A stretch of DNA of 64,000 bases. Origin: Casuarius casuarius (lineage: Eukaryota > Chordata > Aves > Casuariiformes > Casuariidae). Where the stretch lies: assembly GCA_003342895.1 (NCBI GenBank), contig PTFA01000086.1:2182199-2246198 (forward strand). The letters run 5' to 3'. Under the pieces are notes generated by a model. The model had not been told where the DNA came from. It saw only the letters and a program-made list of their open reading frames with translations, and ran no database searches. Positions 36,691-48,620 of the stretch are shown one piece after another (position 1 is the first letter of the stretch; every line of letters starts with the position of its first letter). The position numbers and the translations under genes are program-made.

Positions 36691-37770
36691 ACCTTGGAAC
36701 CTAAACTGATAGAGTATAAGTGTGTGTCAGAGAAAATTAAAATAATCAATAAATGTAGTTTGTAGTCTGGTCAATGTCATTGGCATTAATTTTCTTTTTC
36801 GCTCAGATGATCAGAATTATTCCACTTTCTCAGCTACTGGTTGCTTCCCATCAACATACAAACACAATACCTCTCCGTGTGGGGCTGTGAAAACACAACT
36901 TTCTATGCTGTTTTTCATGCACCTTCTAAGAAAAAAAGCCCTATATTCCCTGTGCGCACTACGTATTAGCTTATTTCAGCCAGCCATATAAGTATCATGA
37001 ATAAGAATGTGTTTTCCTTTAATACCTTAAAAATTCTAAAACATAAACAGTATTTCTGTAACAAATCATTCTCACCTCATATTAATTGCTGATTTTTCTG
37101 CTGCCATAACGATGCTGTTTCCCAACAGCCTGGACGTGTCTGTCCTCTCGCTGAGGTCATAACGACTGCTAAATGTGCCACGTTTCCTCTGTCAATTGGG
37201 GAAAAAATGTCAGATGATATATCAAGGCTTTACTTTGATGCATAACTTTCTATGAAACACACGTCACCAGAATAAACTCTGGTACCTGTCCCCCTGGCAA
37301 TGGGAACTCATAAATACGGCGTCAAAGGTAATTGGCCCCCACCAGCCCACAAATAATACTATTCATTGCATTACCTAGAGGTTTGTGACTAAAGTTGTTT
37401 TAATGGAAAGCCTTTAAGATTGGTCTTTAGAAAGATATGCTTCACCACTTTTATTAGTTGTTAATTCCATTTTTAACTACCCATTGTTGGTAATATCCTC
37501 TTAGATTGAAAATACAATCGCTTTTCTTAGTGATTCTATCCATTTTTAATTCATTGATTCACTGAGGTTTTTTTCTTCACTGGATTTCTAAAGCAGCAGA
37601 AATTAAAAGAAATTCTTAATTGTTTACTTCATTGTTTGCGCAGTAGTATCAGCACTGACATCTGCCGGAGTGCAAACAGACTGGAGGAGAATTTTGTCTT
37701 GTTCATTTATTTAACAGAGCTGTGCTATGTTAAATCAATTGAAGGTTCCAAATATGGGTCAGATAAACTG
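36691..37770. promoter_or_regulatory. candidate regulatory cluster
   Basis: About 1 kb free of recognisable repeats, with several transcription-factor-like cores close together. At 37309-37335 a CATAAA (caudal/Hox-like), TCAAAGG (TCF/LEF-like) and TAATTGG (homeodomain-like) core lie within 27 bases. A 6-bp hairpin (ACCAGA/TCTGGT) is at 37266-37283. The overall texture is that of a developmental enhancer. Motif matches of this length are common by chance, so the call rests on clustering. Confidence 0.3.
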
Positions 37771-38630
37771 AAATGATCCTAAGTTAATGTTCTTCTCTCT
37801 CACTGTTTATACCTTGTTTTCAGTTGTTCTTTGGAATTAAATAAGGTTTAGAGGCTACAACCAATATCAAATTCTCATGTCAGGAGCCTTCTTCCAGTGT
37901 TTAACCCTATAAATAGTCTTGTTTTTTACTCTGCTATCAATGAAGCATTAGATCTCGGGTCTTGGAACTGGCATTGCTTTTTCAGCAGATCAGGATTTTT
38001 TTTTTTCACTTCCGTGGCTGAATTTCGTTTTGAGTTTTGGATGTGCTCAAACTGTTGAAGTGCACACGGAGAGAGAGAGAGATCTGTGTGGCAGGTGGTG
38101 TACTCAAACCTCACGTTTGCACGACTGCATGACAGAGGTGCATAAGGAAGCAGAGACAAGATATATTTTGTAGGTCGCACATATCTGATGGCTGTTTTAT
38201 GTATAAATGTGATAGACAGTGGAAATATGCAGAGGATTCTTTGCCAATACAGAAGTGAATAATTAATTAGTTTGTCTGACACGGAGAAGCTTCTCTGAAT
38301 TCTTTGCTAAAGTCTGATCTCTGCTTTGGATACCCATAACAGTGCACGTTTTAATGTAAACAAGCAGCAAAGGTTTGTAACATACAGTATCTGTTAACAT
38401 TTCAGACTGGTATGCATGAACCAATATGGTAAAATAGTGTGAACTGCTTTAATATAGAGCATACCTGCTTGTTATTTACTTGACAGTTTTCTGGGGCTTG
38501 CAATTCAGAGTTCAGCCAAACTCTGGTAGTAGCTCTTCTTCCTAAAGGTACAGTGCCGTATGGTTTTTCTCTTTGCATTTCATTTGGCAGTCCACATGAA
38601 CATTTCATTTATTTTCTATAATGTCTAAAT
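37771..38630. other. unannotated DNA
   Basis: A short (GA)n lies at 38069-38082. The 118-codon minus frame at 37926-38282 has no recognisable domain. Confidence 0.4.
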
Positions 38631-38634
38631 CATT

Positions 38635-39085
38635 AAAAGAAAAGCTTTGGGGTGCAATATGAGACTGACAAAGATAATTATGGTTTTAAAGCCTTAAGAG
38701 GTTTCATGCATCATATAAAATTTTACATTCCACCACCAATTTAAATCAATTACAATCTTTAAATCTGCGATCGTGCTATTTAAAGCGTTTTAAAGGGCAC
38801 AATGCATGTGGTATTTCCCTGCGTGTTCTAAAGTATTTTCACAACAGGTCTATTTATTGTGTGAAAGCATCTAGAGGCTATTAAAAGATGATCAGAGGCA
38901 TTATTAACTCTTTAGTCTGTCTCCTTAAAGCAAGAAGCAGATATGCTTAAGCGTTATTTATCGCTTAGTCTCAGTTATGCTAAATTTCTCAGCCTTTAGT
39001 CACAATAATTGTAATGAAGCTTGGAATAGATCATGCAGAGTGTCCTCATCACGCTAAACCAATGACTTCTTTGTGCTTGGGTGAG
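38635..39085. promoter_or_regulatory. candidate noncoding regulatory element
   Basis: Sequence rich in TTTAAA, TTATTTATC, CAATAATTG and TAATGAAGC cores with CpG retained at several points (for example GCGATCG near 38767). It has no repeats or frames. CpGs kept in AT-rich noncoding DNA can indicate constraint, but this is inference. Confidence 0.28.
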
Positions 39086-39211
39086 CATGCATTCGCTTTC
39101 ATATTACAACAAGGCAAAGAAACAGAAGACTTTTCTAATTTATTCTTTTCATGCTAGGTCTAGATCACTGTGCAGGTAAAGATGATGCTCTTTATTTTTT
39201 GTGCCAAGCCC

Positions 39212-39236
39212 TTTTTTTTTTTTTTTTTTTTTTTTT
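39212..39236 (+). repeat. poly-T tract (25 T)
   Basis: Twenty-five consecutive T residues, with the surrounding frames reading poly-F. Confidence 0.9.
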
Positions 39237-39369
39237 ACTCTCTGCGCTTACTTGATATCAAAGGATTTTTCAGCATCTTGCTTAAGCAAGTTTCAGATGA
39301 GTATTGTTTTTGTTATTCTTACCATTTTTGTTCTGATGGGAATTCTAATATCTGATATTTTCTTTTCAA

Positions 39370-39570
39370 ATTTGAGTAAAAGCTGAACATTTTTTGTGAA
39401 ATTAAAACTTTGAATGACATCCTTTTCCAAAATTCGTTCTGGTGAGACTCTACCGAAATAGGAAGGCAGAAGTGAAAGACTGAAATTCGGTTGAACCAAA
39501 ACATCTCAGTAATTTTTCCTCAAAAATATTGAGAGTATGTTCAAGAGAATCCATATTTCCAGTGATTCTA
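39370..39570. repeat. possible old interspersed repeat, T/A-block type
   Basis: It contains TTTTTTGTGAAATTAAAAC, TTTTCCAAAATTCG and CTGAAATTCGGTTGAACC blocks, similar in texture to 18331-18450. The assignment is tentative. Confidence 0.25.
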
Positions 39571-41208
39571 AAATTTGACAAAAAGAAATCTTGACTGCCC
39601 TACTGTTTGTCTTATAAACTCAGTGTTTAAAGAAATAATAATAAATTGCCTTTATTTAGCTAAGACTTTTCTGGTACTTTTAATCATGTAGTCACTGCTT
39701 TTCATGAGCAATTACTGCTGGTGAAAATTTTAGATCTTCCCGTATACACGTCCATACAACTTGGATGATATTTAGTGGAAGATGATAGTAATAGCTTATA
39801 TACTGTACTTCAAATAATCAGCCAGTTTGGGGGGAATCTGGGAGGAGTGAAGCAGCACATTGTTTTTTAGAAATTATTTCAAGGGAGGGCGTTCTTTCTC
39901 TCTAAGAAAATGCCAGTCTGGTAACTGGTAACTGCTAAATGAGTGGACACAGCTGGGGCATCTGTCTCATGGAAACAGAGCTGTGGGTAAGGTGCCTCTG
40001 TTGTGCAGGCAGTGCTGCTTTGGAAACACCCTTTTTTACATTAATTCAGACCCAAATAATCCTTAGTACTAAGAGCAAAAACTATTTTTTTTCTTTTAAG
40101 CAACTCAACAGTAGTTTTACGCGTTCCCCTGGGAATCAGCAGTGATGAATGCATTTGTTTCTTAAAGAATAGGCAATATCTTTAGTGTTACTCTAAAAAA
40201 ATGAGATGGGTGCCCCATGCCAAAGCCATTCCTATGTCCTGCTGGCTCTGACGGAAGGATTATCTTGCCCCTGGGGAGCAGCTGAGGTTTGTAGATTCTC
40301 ATCACCTGCCTTAGACGCAGATTGGAGATCATCTGATACAAATTGATTATACTCAATGCTGAAACGGTACTTCCCAAATTCATAGAGGCCCAAATTAATT
40401 CATTATTTCACAGCCATTACCAGGTATTCATATGTGGAGTCAATGCCGGAAATGTATGTATATTAATAAATTTCCAGTTCAGTTTTGCTGGCAGGGATAT
40501 TTTCTTTCGGCTTTCTGTTGTGTGCACCAGCCTCTTTAACGCTGCTCAGCGCTGGGCTTCCGTGCTGAGAGTGGCAGTTTTGAACCATTAAGGACAGGTG
40601 AGTCTAATCCTGTCATCCTTGAAGGTGGTGGGAACTTTGTCCTTGCGTTCGGAAGGGACAGGACGCAAACCCTGTTTCGTAAGCGTTGGTGTCAATGAAA
40701 TTAATTGTCCCGAGTGCAGGTCTAAGTGTGCGAGCTGTCTCTGCGCCCAGCAGCGGTGGCAGGGATGCAGCAGTTTTTCTCAAAGAATTTCCTGGGGGGA
40801 TATTGCTGCAAGGAAGCTGTTTAAAACCACCCCATGGCTGCTCTTTAGTAGCGAGGGGGTGACTTAATTCCTGTTCCAGCTTCTCCCAAGGCAGCTCTCG
40901 GTCGCTGACCAAGTCACAGAGCAGGAAAAAAAGATGCTGCCAAAAGCAGTATGTAGTTTCAGGTGATATACGCCTGCATTTGGCTGGTGGCTTAAATATT
41001 TTCTAGCTCTGTTCTCATTTACCACCTTTAGGATTAAAGTGCGATATTTCCGATAAGATTTATTTTTTCTTACCTATTAGAAAGTAAAGTCTGGATTTTT
41101 AGAATTGTGCTTGGAAAATTGCAGATTGAGCTCTTATTCCTGCAAGTCAGTAGCTTTATCTCTGCTGAAGAGGCACATTATTTTGCCTTCACCTCTTCCC
41201 CTCCCTAA
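39571..41208. other. unannotated DNA
   Basis: No gene is recognised. A cysteine-rich 89-codon plus frame at 40598-40867 and its 99-codon antisense partner overlap a GC-richer patch. The CPECRSKCASCLC run has no conserved spacing that I recognise. Confidence 0.4.
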
Positions 41209-41230
41209 CATGAAAATGCATATTTTCATG
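41209..41230. repeat. 9-bp perfect hairpin, 4-nt loop
   Basis: CATGAAAAT (41209-41217) and ATTTTCATG (41222-41230) flank GCAT. The centre is a near-palindrome. It is compact and could be a dimeric factor site or chance. Confidence 0.65.
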
Positions 41231-41860
41231 CTCTTCTGATGTGCAATACTGGAAGGTACTGGTTCCCTTATCACTTATGCAAATGAAGAATACCTGCAAA
41301 TGGAGTTAATTCCAGGATGTTTTCCTGCGCTCGTATCTAATTTCCGAGGTATCACAATATTTTCTTCTTCTGGGCCCAGGAAAGGATAGTCTTGGGCAAC
41401 ACTTGAGTTGGCTCGTGGCACCACGTGGTCCCCGCGACACTTATGGCCTTCTCTCTCCAGAGGGGTTTCAGGCAGCCTGATGGACTTGCTTACCCAAGCG
41501 GCACAAAGGGGCTGAAATGAAGTGGAGGATCTAAGCTGAACGTGTTTGCAGAAGGCCAAGAGCATTAACGTGGGAATAAAGCAGATTGTTGGAGAGTGGG
41601 ATGAGGTCTCTGGGTAGCTAGGCTATTGAGTGGATCCATCTTAACTTTTATTGCATTAGAAAGCAACAAAGGAAACTACTGCAGACCTATGAAATGGGAG
41701 AGGACTTGCATCAAACACAATTAAGCCTGGCACATTTGGGGAAAATCAGGGTTTTATTTTTAGTATTTTCCTTTGTGGCTGAACTCAGTGAAGCTATAAC
41801 TCAGTGTTGAACATTAGACGCAACAATACACATAATGAACGTGCTGTACAAGTGCAGTGT
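41231..41860. other. unannotated DNA
   Basis: The 96-codon minus frame at 41275-41565 has no domain. Nothing else is recognised. Confidence 0.4.
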
Positions 41861-42350
41861 AAAATAAAAAAACATTTTTCTTGCATTAAAAATAATTTTC
41901 TCCCCCAAAGCATCCAGACAACTAGTCCAATAAATAGTGGAATGTCACTATAGACTAAGTAGATTTAGAGATGATAGGTCTTTTATTTTTCAAGTAGTAG
42001 TAGAAAGTAAAAAGCCATTTAAAAATCCTAACAATGTTTTTATATTCATATAACAAAAATAAATTTCCAAACTGATATCTTCATATTTCTTAATGGTAAT
42101 CTGTTCCCAGTTTTAAATTCAGCAAATACCCATTTTCATTCTAGAATTAAGTTATCCTATAAAATAACAGCATCTGATAGTAGAAATTTATACTGGAAAC
42201 AGCGATTATTGATTCTTAATGCATAAAGGATTTGTAATACAAACATTGGTGGCAAAAGATTTTTGTATTTATGTTTCTCCATGTATTTGGAAAGTATACA
42301 CTGCAATGGCTTATTTTATTTTTCTAAACCGAGAAAAAGTATAAGGTTAT
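41861..42350. promoter_or_regulatory. candidate noncoding regulatory element
   Basis: AT-rich, repeat-free, with clustered TTGCATTAAAAATAATTTT, TAATGGTAATC and GATTATTGATTC-like cores. The regulatory call is inference from texture. Confidence 0.22.
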
Positions 42351-43300
42351 TGGATAAAAAGTGTGGGTGGGTTCTTGGTGTTTTTTTGCCACCTTTTTTT
42401 TCCCCTAAAATACATTAAAATAATCAGCTTAGGATTTCTGAGCATCCCTATAACAACTCAAGAATGTATACCTTCCAGCAACTGCAGTAAAACCAACCCA
42501 TCATGCAAAACTAATAAAATAGTGCTAATAAGCTGTGATGAACAAAGATGGACAAATGAACAAGAAGGACCATTTTACAGAAGCAATCTGATTTCTGCAC
42601 CCAACACTCAGACTGTTAATCATTATAATTAACTCCTTAATAACCTTAGAGAGAGAGAGAGGAGAAATTTTATAGGGAAACAGATTAGCTTCCATTTTCC
42701 AAGAATTTTATTATTAAAAAAAAAAAACTCTAGGAATGTAAGATTTTTAAACTTATAAAAATAACTCAGTGTTGCCCTTTTAGATTGTTCCCACTGACAA
42801 GTGAAGTCATAGTGGCATTTGTTCATCCAGATCCCAGTACACATGTGTATTCATAGTGATACATCCCTCGAACAGCACAGTTCTTCTGTGGTTGCTACCT
42901 GTCAGTGCTTGTACTCAAGAACCTTGAATATCAGTGACTCACTAATGTTTTATGATATTTTACCTCACTTTATGGTAGTCATTTATGACAAGACCAGAAT
43001 GACATAAACTGCCATAAAGCAAAGCAATGCAATCACACAAATGACCATAAATCAAGGTAGCAACAGAAAAAGGTCATAAAAGGAAAGAATATTGGAGAAA
43101 ACAACATTTGAGTTCAGATTCAGAAGTCTGGAGTTAGCAGTGCCAAACTTCAGGACAGATGGATGTGAACGGCAAGCGAATGCAGTGTGCCACCGATACT
43201 AATCATTGCGTGTGCGTGTGGATGCCTCGGCAGATTGATACCCTACTTATAAGCCTGCTATGATGCACACAGAGTTTAATGCAACTGTGTGCACGAGCAC
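42351..43300. other. unannotated DNA with simple repeats
   Basis: It holds (GA)n at 42648-42661 and a 12-A run at 42716-42727. No gene is recognised. Confidence 0.5.
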
Positions 43301-43302
43301 GC

Positions 43303-43530
43303 TTTTTTTTTTTTTTTTTTTGGCTGTATGAAGTTGGCTTTGTCCTGTACCCAAAGCAATTCCGAATTCAGATAACCTTTGAGTGGTTTTTCCAGCTATC
43401 TATATTTATCCTTTTTTTTTTTTTTTTTCCTCTAAGAAAAATATGTTCCTCTCAATCCAGTTGGCTATCTCTGGAAGAAAGGCTTGGTGATGTACTTTTC
43501 TTGGATCTCTCCTCTGTTCTTTTTTTTTTT
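43303..43530 (+). repeat. three poly-T tracts within 230 bp
   Basis: Runs of 19 T (43303-43321), 17 T (43412-43428) and 11 T (43520-43530) are separated by about 90 bases each. The 138-codon frame crossing them is inflated by TTT codons. Confidence 0.9.
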
Positions 43531-43589
43531 AATCTGGAAGAGAAGCTGCTAACGGGGAGAGGAGATTGGATGGCAAATGGGGACCAGGA

Positions 43590-43750
43590 GGAACTTTCCC
43601 GTGGCGGGGAGAGGGTGGGCTGGGTGGGAAGCAGCGGTTCATCGCAGGGCGGTTTCGGTGCGGTGCCGGCTGCGGCGAGAGGAGGCACCGACTGATGTCG
43701 GCGGGAGCGGAGGGCTCGGCGCCCCTCGGGATCGCAGCCTAACGGGGCAG
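43590..43750. promoter_or_regulatory. compact CpG island
   Basis: About 160 bases dense in CpG (for example CGGTTTCGGTGCGGTGCCGG and TCGGCGGGAGCGG), directly after the poly-T cluster. It is promoter-like in composition but without a recognised transcript. Long overlapping frames on both strands, including a 113-codon antisense frame, are expected from its composition. Confidence 0.4.
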
Positions 43751-44450
43751 CAGAAGCTGTAGGGAATGAGGTATAATGGTACGTATACCACACCTTAAAG
43801 TTATACTACCATAAAAATGAGAAACTGCTAGCGGTGGAGATAACAGCGTTTATGAGGAGAATTTATGGGCTGCTCATGTGGTATAAATATATACAGTACA
43901 CAAACACCAGTGGGGATAAATTCCACTGGACAACCCTGTTATTTTAACAGTAACCTTGAAAATATTGTTATGTTATTTAACTGAAGAAAGTATTAAAGGC
44001 ACAATACATAATTTAGTCTCCTTCCCTACCCAGTACAGTGATTTTTTTTAAGATGGGTACGGGTTAAGATAAACACTGATAGTTAATTGCATTTATTTTA
44101 ACATCCTTATGGTTCCTATCCGCACCCTGAGCCTTCCTCTTGTGTGTAAGCCTGTTTCTGACGGAGCTGATGGGTTTTTAAAACTATGAAGACATATTTT
44201 TATCCCTATGCTTTATCTAAAACCTCTAATTCTGCCCCTTTAGCTCTGCCTCTCTGCTTGCAAAGTCTGTTGCTTTCCTCTTTTGTAGTATCACTTGTAT
44301 TCAACAGCTGCCATAACCATTTCTAGTCATTTTTTATAATTGTCCAGTCACTGTATTTTCAGAGGACCCCACTGTAGCAAATGGATATCCTAAATCTCAC
44401 TGGAAAACATGATATGATAGGGAGCAGAGAGGCAGAAACCAGAGGGCTTG
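43751..44450. other. unannotated DNA, pyrimidine-rich in part
   Basis: The plus strand at 44130-44350 is C/T-biased, much like 3441-3790. No gene is recognised. Confidence 0.4.
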
Positions 44451-44454
44451 CACT

Positions 44455-44700
44455 TGCCAGAAGTTCGGTGCTGCTCAGCTCGTTCACGGGGAGCTGCGCT
44501 GGGATGCCAAGCCACCAAACCGAGCGCCGTGGCACAGCAATGGGGTCTGGCAGTGCTGCCCCCCAGCCCCCCAGGACTCAGTGCTGCAGGTCGGTTTGGT
44601 TTCCTCCTTGTCCCTCTGCAAGAGAAAATTCGGAATAGATGGGGTCACTCCGATCCACTTTCTGAATGGTCTTTTCATACGCAGAAGTCAGTGAGGGAAG
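44455..44700. other. small GC-rich patch
   Basis: A moderately CpG-bearing block with four overlapping frames of 60-86 codons on both strands and no recognisable domain. Confidence 0.35.
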
Positions 44701-44704
44701 AGGT

Positions 44705-44835
44705 GTGAGCCCAGCGGCTAGGTGGTTGACCAAAGGGGCACTAGTCCCCTGCCTAGGCACATCGCTTAATCTTTTTGTAACTTGATTTCCGTGTTACCTC
44801 CCTATCCATAGCAGAAGATAGCGTTTGGGGAATAA
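44705..44835 (+). repeat. possible MIR-like relic
   Basis: GGCTAGGTGGTTGACC followed by CCTAGGCACATCGCTTAATC and TTTTTGTAACTTGATTTCC loosely follows the box-B-to-'cttaacctctctg' part of a MIR-type SINE. It is too diverged for a firm call. Confidence 0.3.
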
Positions 44836-45750
44836 AATAGCCATGCCACATGCTTCGGAAAAAAATGTCTTAGCCTTTCAGAAGATATTTCAGATCAAAT
44901 TTCAGGAGTTATTCAGCAAGGTGTAACTTCACTTACTCTGACTGTGCTCCTGCTGCCAGCAAAGTAAACTAGGGCAAGTTAACAGAATGATCCAAGAGTA
45001 AAGAAAAAACTGGTATCTTAATTTTTGATGCAGTCTATGTGTTCTCATTATTACATTGTCTGTTTGTATTACTTTTGATTTATAATGTAATTGGGGAACT
45101 ATAGAAATGTTAATGGGAAAGATACTGTTCTGAATATGACAAAGTTGTTTACTAATTGTTGCCTTTAACTTAGGCTAATTTTGTAGTATTGAAATACTTA
45201 AAAATGTTTTATTTCTTTATTTTTAGGTTGCCTTGAAAACGTTATTTAGTTTGAACTCGTTCCTCAGCTGAGCTGAGTTTTTTCCCCTTTTAAAACTAGA
45301 AAAATATTGCAAATTAAGAACTTGCTACACTAGGGTTCAATCTCAAACCTTTAGGCAAGCCCATTCATTTTGTTAAATATTTAGATGAGAAATTGTTGCT
45401 TGTACATTTATTTATTTATTTTTACAACATCCACCATGCTGCTCATTATCTTAGGGGAGATGGAGAATATTGCAATGATTATTAGTAAGCTTGGTAATGA
45501 GATTACTGAACCATTTGCAGTTGACTTTTTGTGATGCATAATTACAGGGGGTTTATTTACAGTGCCTTTAGAGGTTTTGTTTTTGTTTTTGCCTTTTAAT
45601 GATTCACATTTATATCCTTTGTTCTTCGTGTAAGGTATAAGATTCTATCTCTGGGTGTTTTGCATTCCCCACTTCCCCATCCGCTAAAGAAATGAATCAG
45701 TGCGTTAAACTCTAGATATAAGTAAGAAGCGTTTATTCAATCCTGTGATC
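44836..45750. other. unannotated AT-rich DNA
   Basis: A short (TTTA)n lies at 45406-45423. Nothing else is recognised. Confidence 0.45.
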
Positions 45751-45902
45751 GTCATCCTGCAAACTTTTATACGCTGGAGTAATCTCACTGATATCAATGG
45801 GAATAGCCAGGTAAATAGGATTATTTGTTCATTTGTCCTAGATGACTCTTTCGGTCCGTGTTGAAGTCAATGGAGAGAGTCTCATTGACTCTTGTTGGCC
45901 TT
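45751..45902. repeat. one or two copies of the palindromic dispersed repeat
   Basis: TCATCCTGCAAACTTTTATA, then GGAGTAATCTCACTGA and ATCAATGGGAATAG form one unit. About 50 bases on, GTTGAAGTCAATGGAGAG and CTCATTGACTCTTGTTGGCC form a second. Both fit the 'gtcctgcaaact … attgacttcaatggg' type found in reptiles and birds. Confidence 0.55.
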
Positions 45903-47770
45903 GTCTGTCTCATAAATATGATATATTAGTAGAAAACAGTAGAAAGGAAGAGCCGCTGTGCATGTCTTAAATATCTCGTAAGTGTTTGGGGGCTGTTAAA
46001 GTTGATTACAATATTGGCATCTTTATTACCCACATCCTTGACTGTCACCCAGTTTTCCACCTGGGTAGTTGTGATTCCAGCAGTTTCTTGAGCTCTTGGT
46101 GGAGGATTCCTGAAATGGAGAACAAAAAACTATGGGAAATGGGGGAGTTACTGTGACTAGGTACAGGGAGGATATTGGGGAAGAGAGAAGCATGGAACAA
46201 AGTTCCCTTGTTCTACGTGTACCTATTCTGAATGCCAGGATTGCTTTATTTATAGATAGATCCTGTGGCTTATACATGTGAAAATACAGTATCTTTATTT
46301 TTCTGTTGCCTCATTCAAAGCTATTAATGTTAGTGAAGGTCTCCAATTGACTTAGTGGGCTCTGTCAGTCTCTTTTATTGTGAGATATTTCAACAAAACT
46401 TGGAAAAGCTCTTTTTGTCTCCTTGTTTTGCCAGATCTATTTACAACAGGTATGATTTTAAGTTCTGGGAGAAAAATGTACAAATTTTATACACCAGATT
46501 TTAATCACATAAATGGGGCATAGGCAAAAATATGGAAATGGGTGCTGATATGTGACATTAGGGTTACAGCACTACTCCTAGAGCTATTATTCAGAAAGCA
46601 GTGGCACACTGCATTTGCAAAAATTGCAAGTCCTAAGCTTCATTTTTGGCCTCATATTCAAAAGCAGATTGTGTTGAACAGTTAGAATTTATATAAATCC
46701 ATAGTTAATTTAAAAAATGTCTTTAACACAAAATTCATTTTTTCCTTCAACAATAACCTAGTCACCTCCTGTAACACTCAAAAATTACACAGCATGTTTC
46801 ATAGCTTACTCGCAATGTGTAAAATTTAGGGAAATAAAAGGACAAGAAGATCCAGAGATTGTATTTCTGTATGGAATAGTAACAAAGCTAAAAATTTTTT
46901 TGAGGTAGTGGAAGAGTGGGAAGAACACTCCTACTATTTAGCCTGAGCTCCAGCCGTGAACTCAGCTTTGTGGTAATGCAGAGTTTAAATAAATAAATAA
47001 ATAAAAATACACCCCATTATTTTTAATGTGCAACACGTTCTTGCTTCCTTTGAGCCAAGGTTCATCTGATCTAGTTCATATGATGCTGCACTCCATTCCT
47101 TTTCCTCTAAAAGTATATCAATAAAGACTCTTGAATGAAGTGCGCATAAGGCAGACCATGTATACACTTGATTTCTGAAGTAGTGCATTATGAAGTGACA
47201 GAAACCTGATTAGCATACCCCTTCCAGGAGAGAAAATAGTCAAAAATATGCTGTACATCCAGGGTTAATTTTACTCTTTGAAATTACAGATTCAGCTAAA
47301 CTGCCATCATCTCATTGTGATAACTTGTCACACTGTCAGAATTTAAGCACCAGCAATCTACTGGGAGCAAACGTCCTTATGTACACCAGCTAAAGGATGG
47401 CTACCCTGGGGTTTCTACCAAGCCTACATGATCATATATTGATGCTAGGCTTATTTATTTCAGTGGTTCTGAAGTACACTTAATCATCTTACTAAGGTGC
47501 CCTGTGTGGTACATAATTAATATTATACATTGACTTTGGAAGAGAAGCTTTGTGGGGGATTTGGAGGATCCAAAAGAAATATGGTAGCTTCTTTATATTC
47601 AACAGAGAGTCTGCGTGGTGGAGGTTGAGAACCTCCTTTCACAAAGATGAAGAGCGAGGCGAATGCTTTGTTTTCACTCCTTGCCCCTAACACTTCTGGT
47701 ATTCTCTCAGTTTAAACACAGGTCCAGTGCTAATTTTTGCCAAAAGTGAAAGAGAGAGTGAAAAAATCAT
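45903..47770. other. unannotated DNA with minor repeats
   Basis: A palindromic-family fragment (CCAATTGACTTAGTGGGCTC) is at 46341-46360 and (TAAA)n at 46986-47006. A weak MIR-like segment may lie at 46900-46970. No gene is recognised. Confidence 0.45.
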
Positions 47771-48620
47771 TAATTCAATTTCTCACTGTTTTGCCTCTGG
47801 TGATTGCTGTCACGTCAGGTAATAGCTTGTCTGTGGTTCTGACCCAGTTCTTAAACCAGTCTTTCTGTACTCGACCAATTAATCTAATGGTTCATTAATT
47901 GCAAACATCTGAAATCATTAGAACCTGATTGAGCACAAAAGCATCAAATCCTGTGAAGCTGCGACTGCTTAGCCAGCAAATGGTCTCATTGCAAAGGAAT
48001 GTCAATGTTTATAGTAAATGTAACCTAAACTAGGGTGTTCATTGACATATCCCTCCATTTGTATACAACGGCTCTGACATCTATCAGTTCAAGAGTGCAT
48101 GATTTATCCACTGCTATATCCTGGAACTGACAAGCCAAAGATTACAGCTTAACCTACATGAAAGCAGAGGCTGAATGTATTCCTAAAATAAATATTTAGT
48201 AACTGACAAGCTCTGGTTAATATTAATTCCTGATAGAAAGCAGTCAATTTAAGCTTACTTCATGCCAAAATCTATTTGTATTTTGTAAATCATTTTTCAT
48301 GAATATGGTCTAGAGAAGCTCAAGAAAATATGCAAGTGGGGGAGGGTTGCTGTATCAGTTGCCTTTGCCATATTGCACATCTGAATTAATGAGAACCTGC
48401 AATAGGCCAGCAAACTGGGTAGACTGGGAGCTGGGAGAGAGCACATACAGACAGTGCTCTGATAGTAGCCATGAAATAGAGACTTTTAATTAAGTGAATT
48501 TAGTGTGCGTGAAAGATGCTAAATTTACCACTCTGGAGAATGAAGCCTTCTATTTACCCCATGGAGACTCAGCATAAGTACGACCGAACTTCATTACCAA
48601 ACTGTATCACAGATTCCTCT
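47771..48620. promoter_or_regulatory. candidate regulatory cluster
   Basis: The most enhancer-like texture in the window: 0.8 kb without repeats, homopolymers or frames. It carries CCAATTAATCTAATGG, TTCATTAATTGCAAAC, GTTAATATTAATTCC and a CACGTCAGG (CRE-like) near 47811. Homeodomain, POU and forkhead-type cores are interspersed with moderately GC blocks. This pattern is typical of vertebrate conserved noncoding elements near developmental genes. It is inference until aligned. Confidence 0.33.

Noticed and set aside
40598..40867. Cysteine-rich frame (CPECRSKCASCLC) as a small zinc-binding or EGF-like domain
   Set aside because: Cysteine spacing does not match a domain I know, a long frame overlaps on the other strand, and there are no splice signals in register.
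43279..43695. 138-codon plus frame
   Set aside because: Length is inflated by poly-T tracts read as phenylalanine and by the adjoining CpG island.
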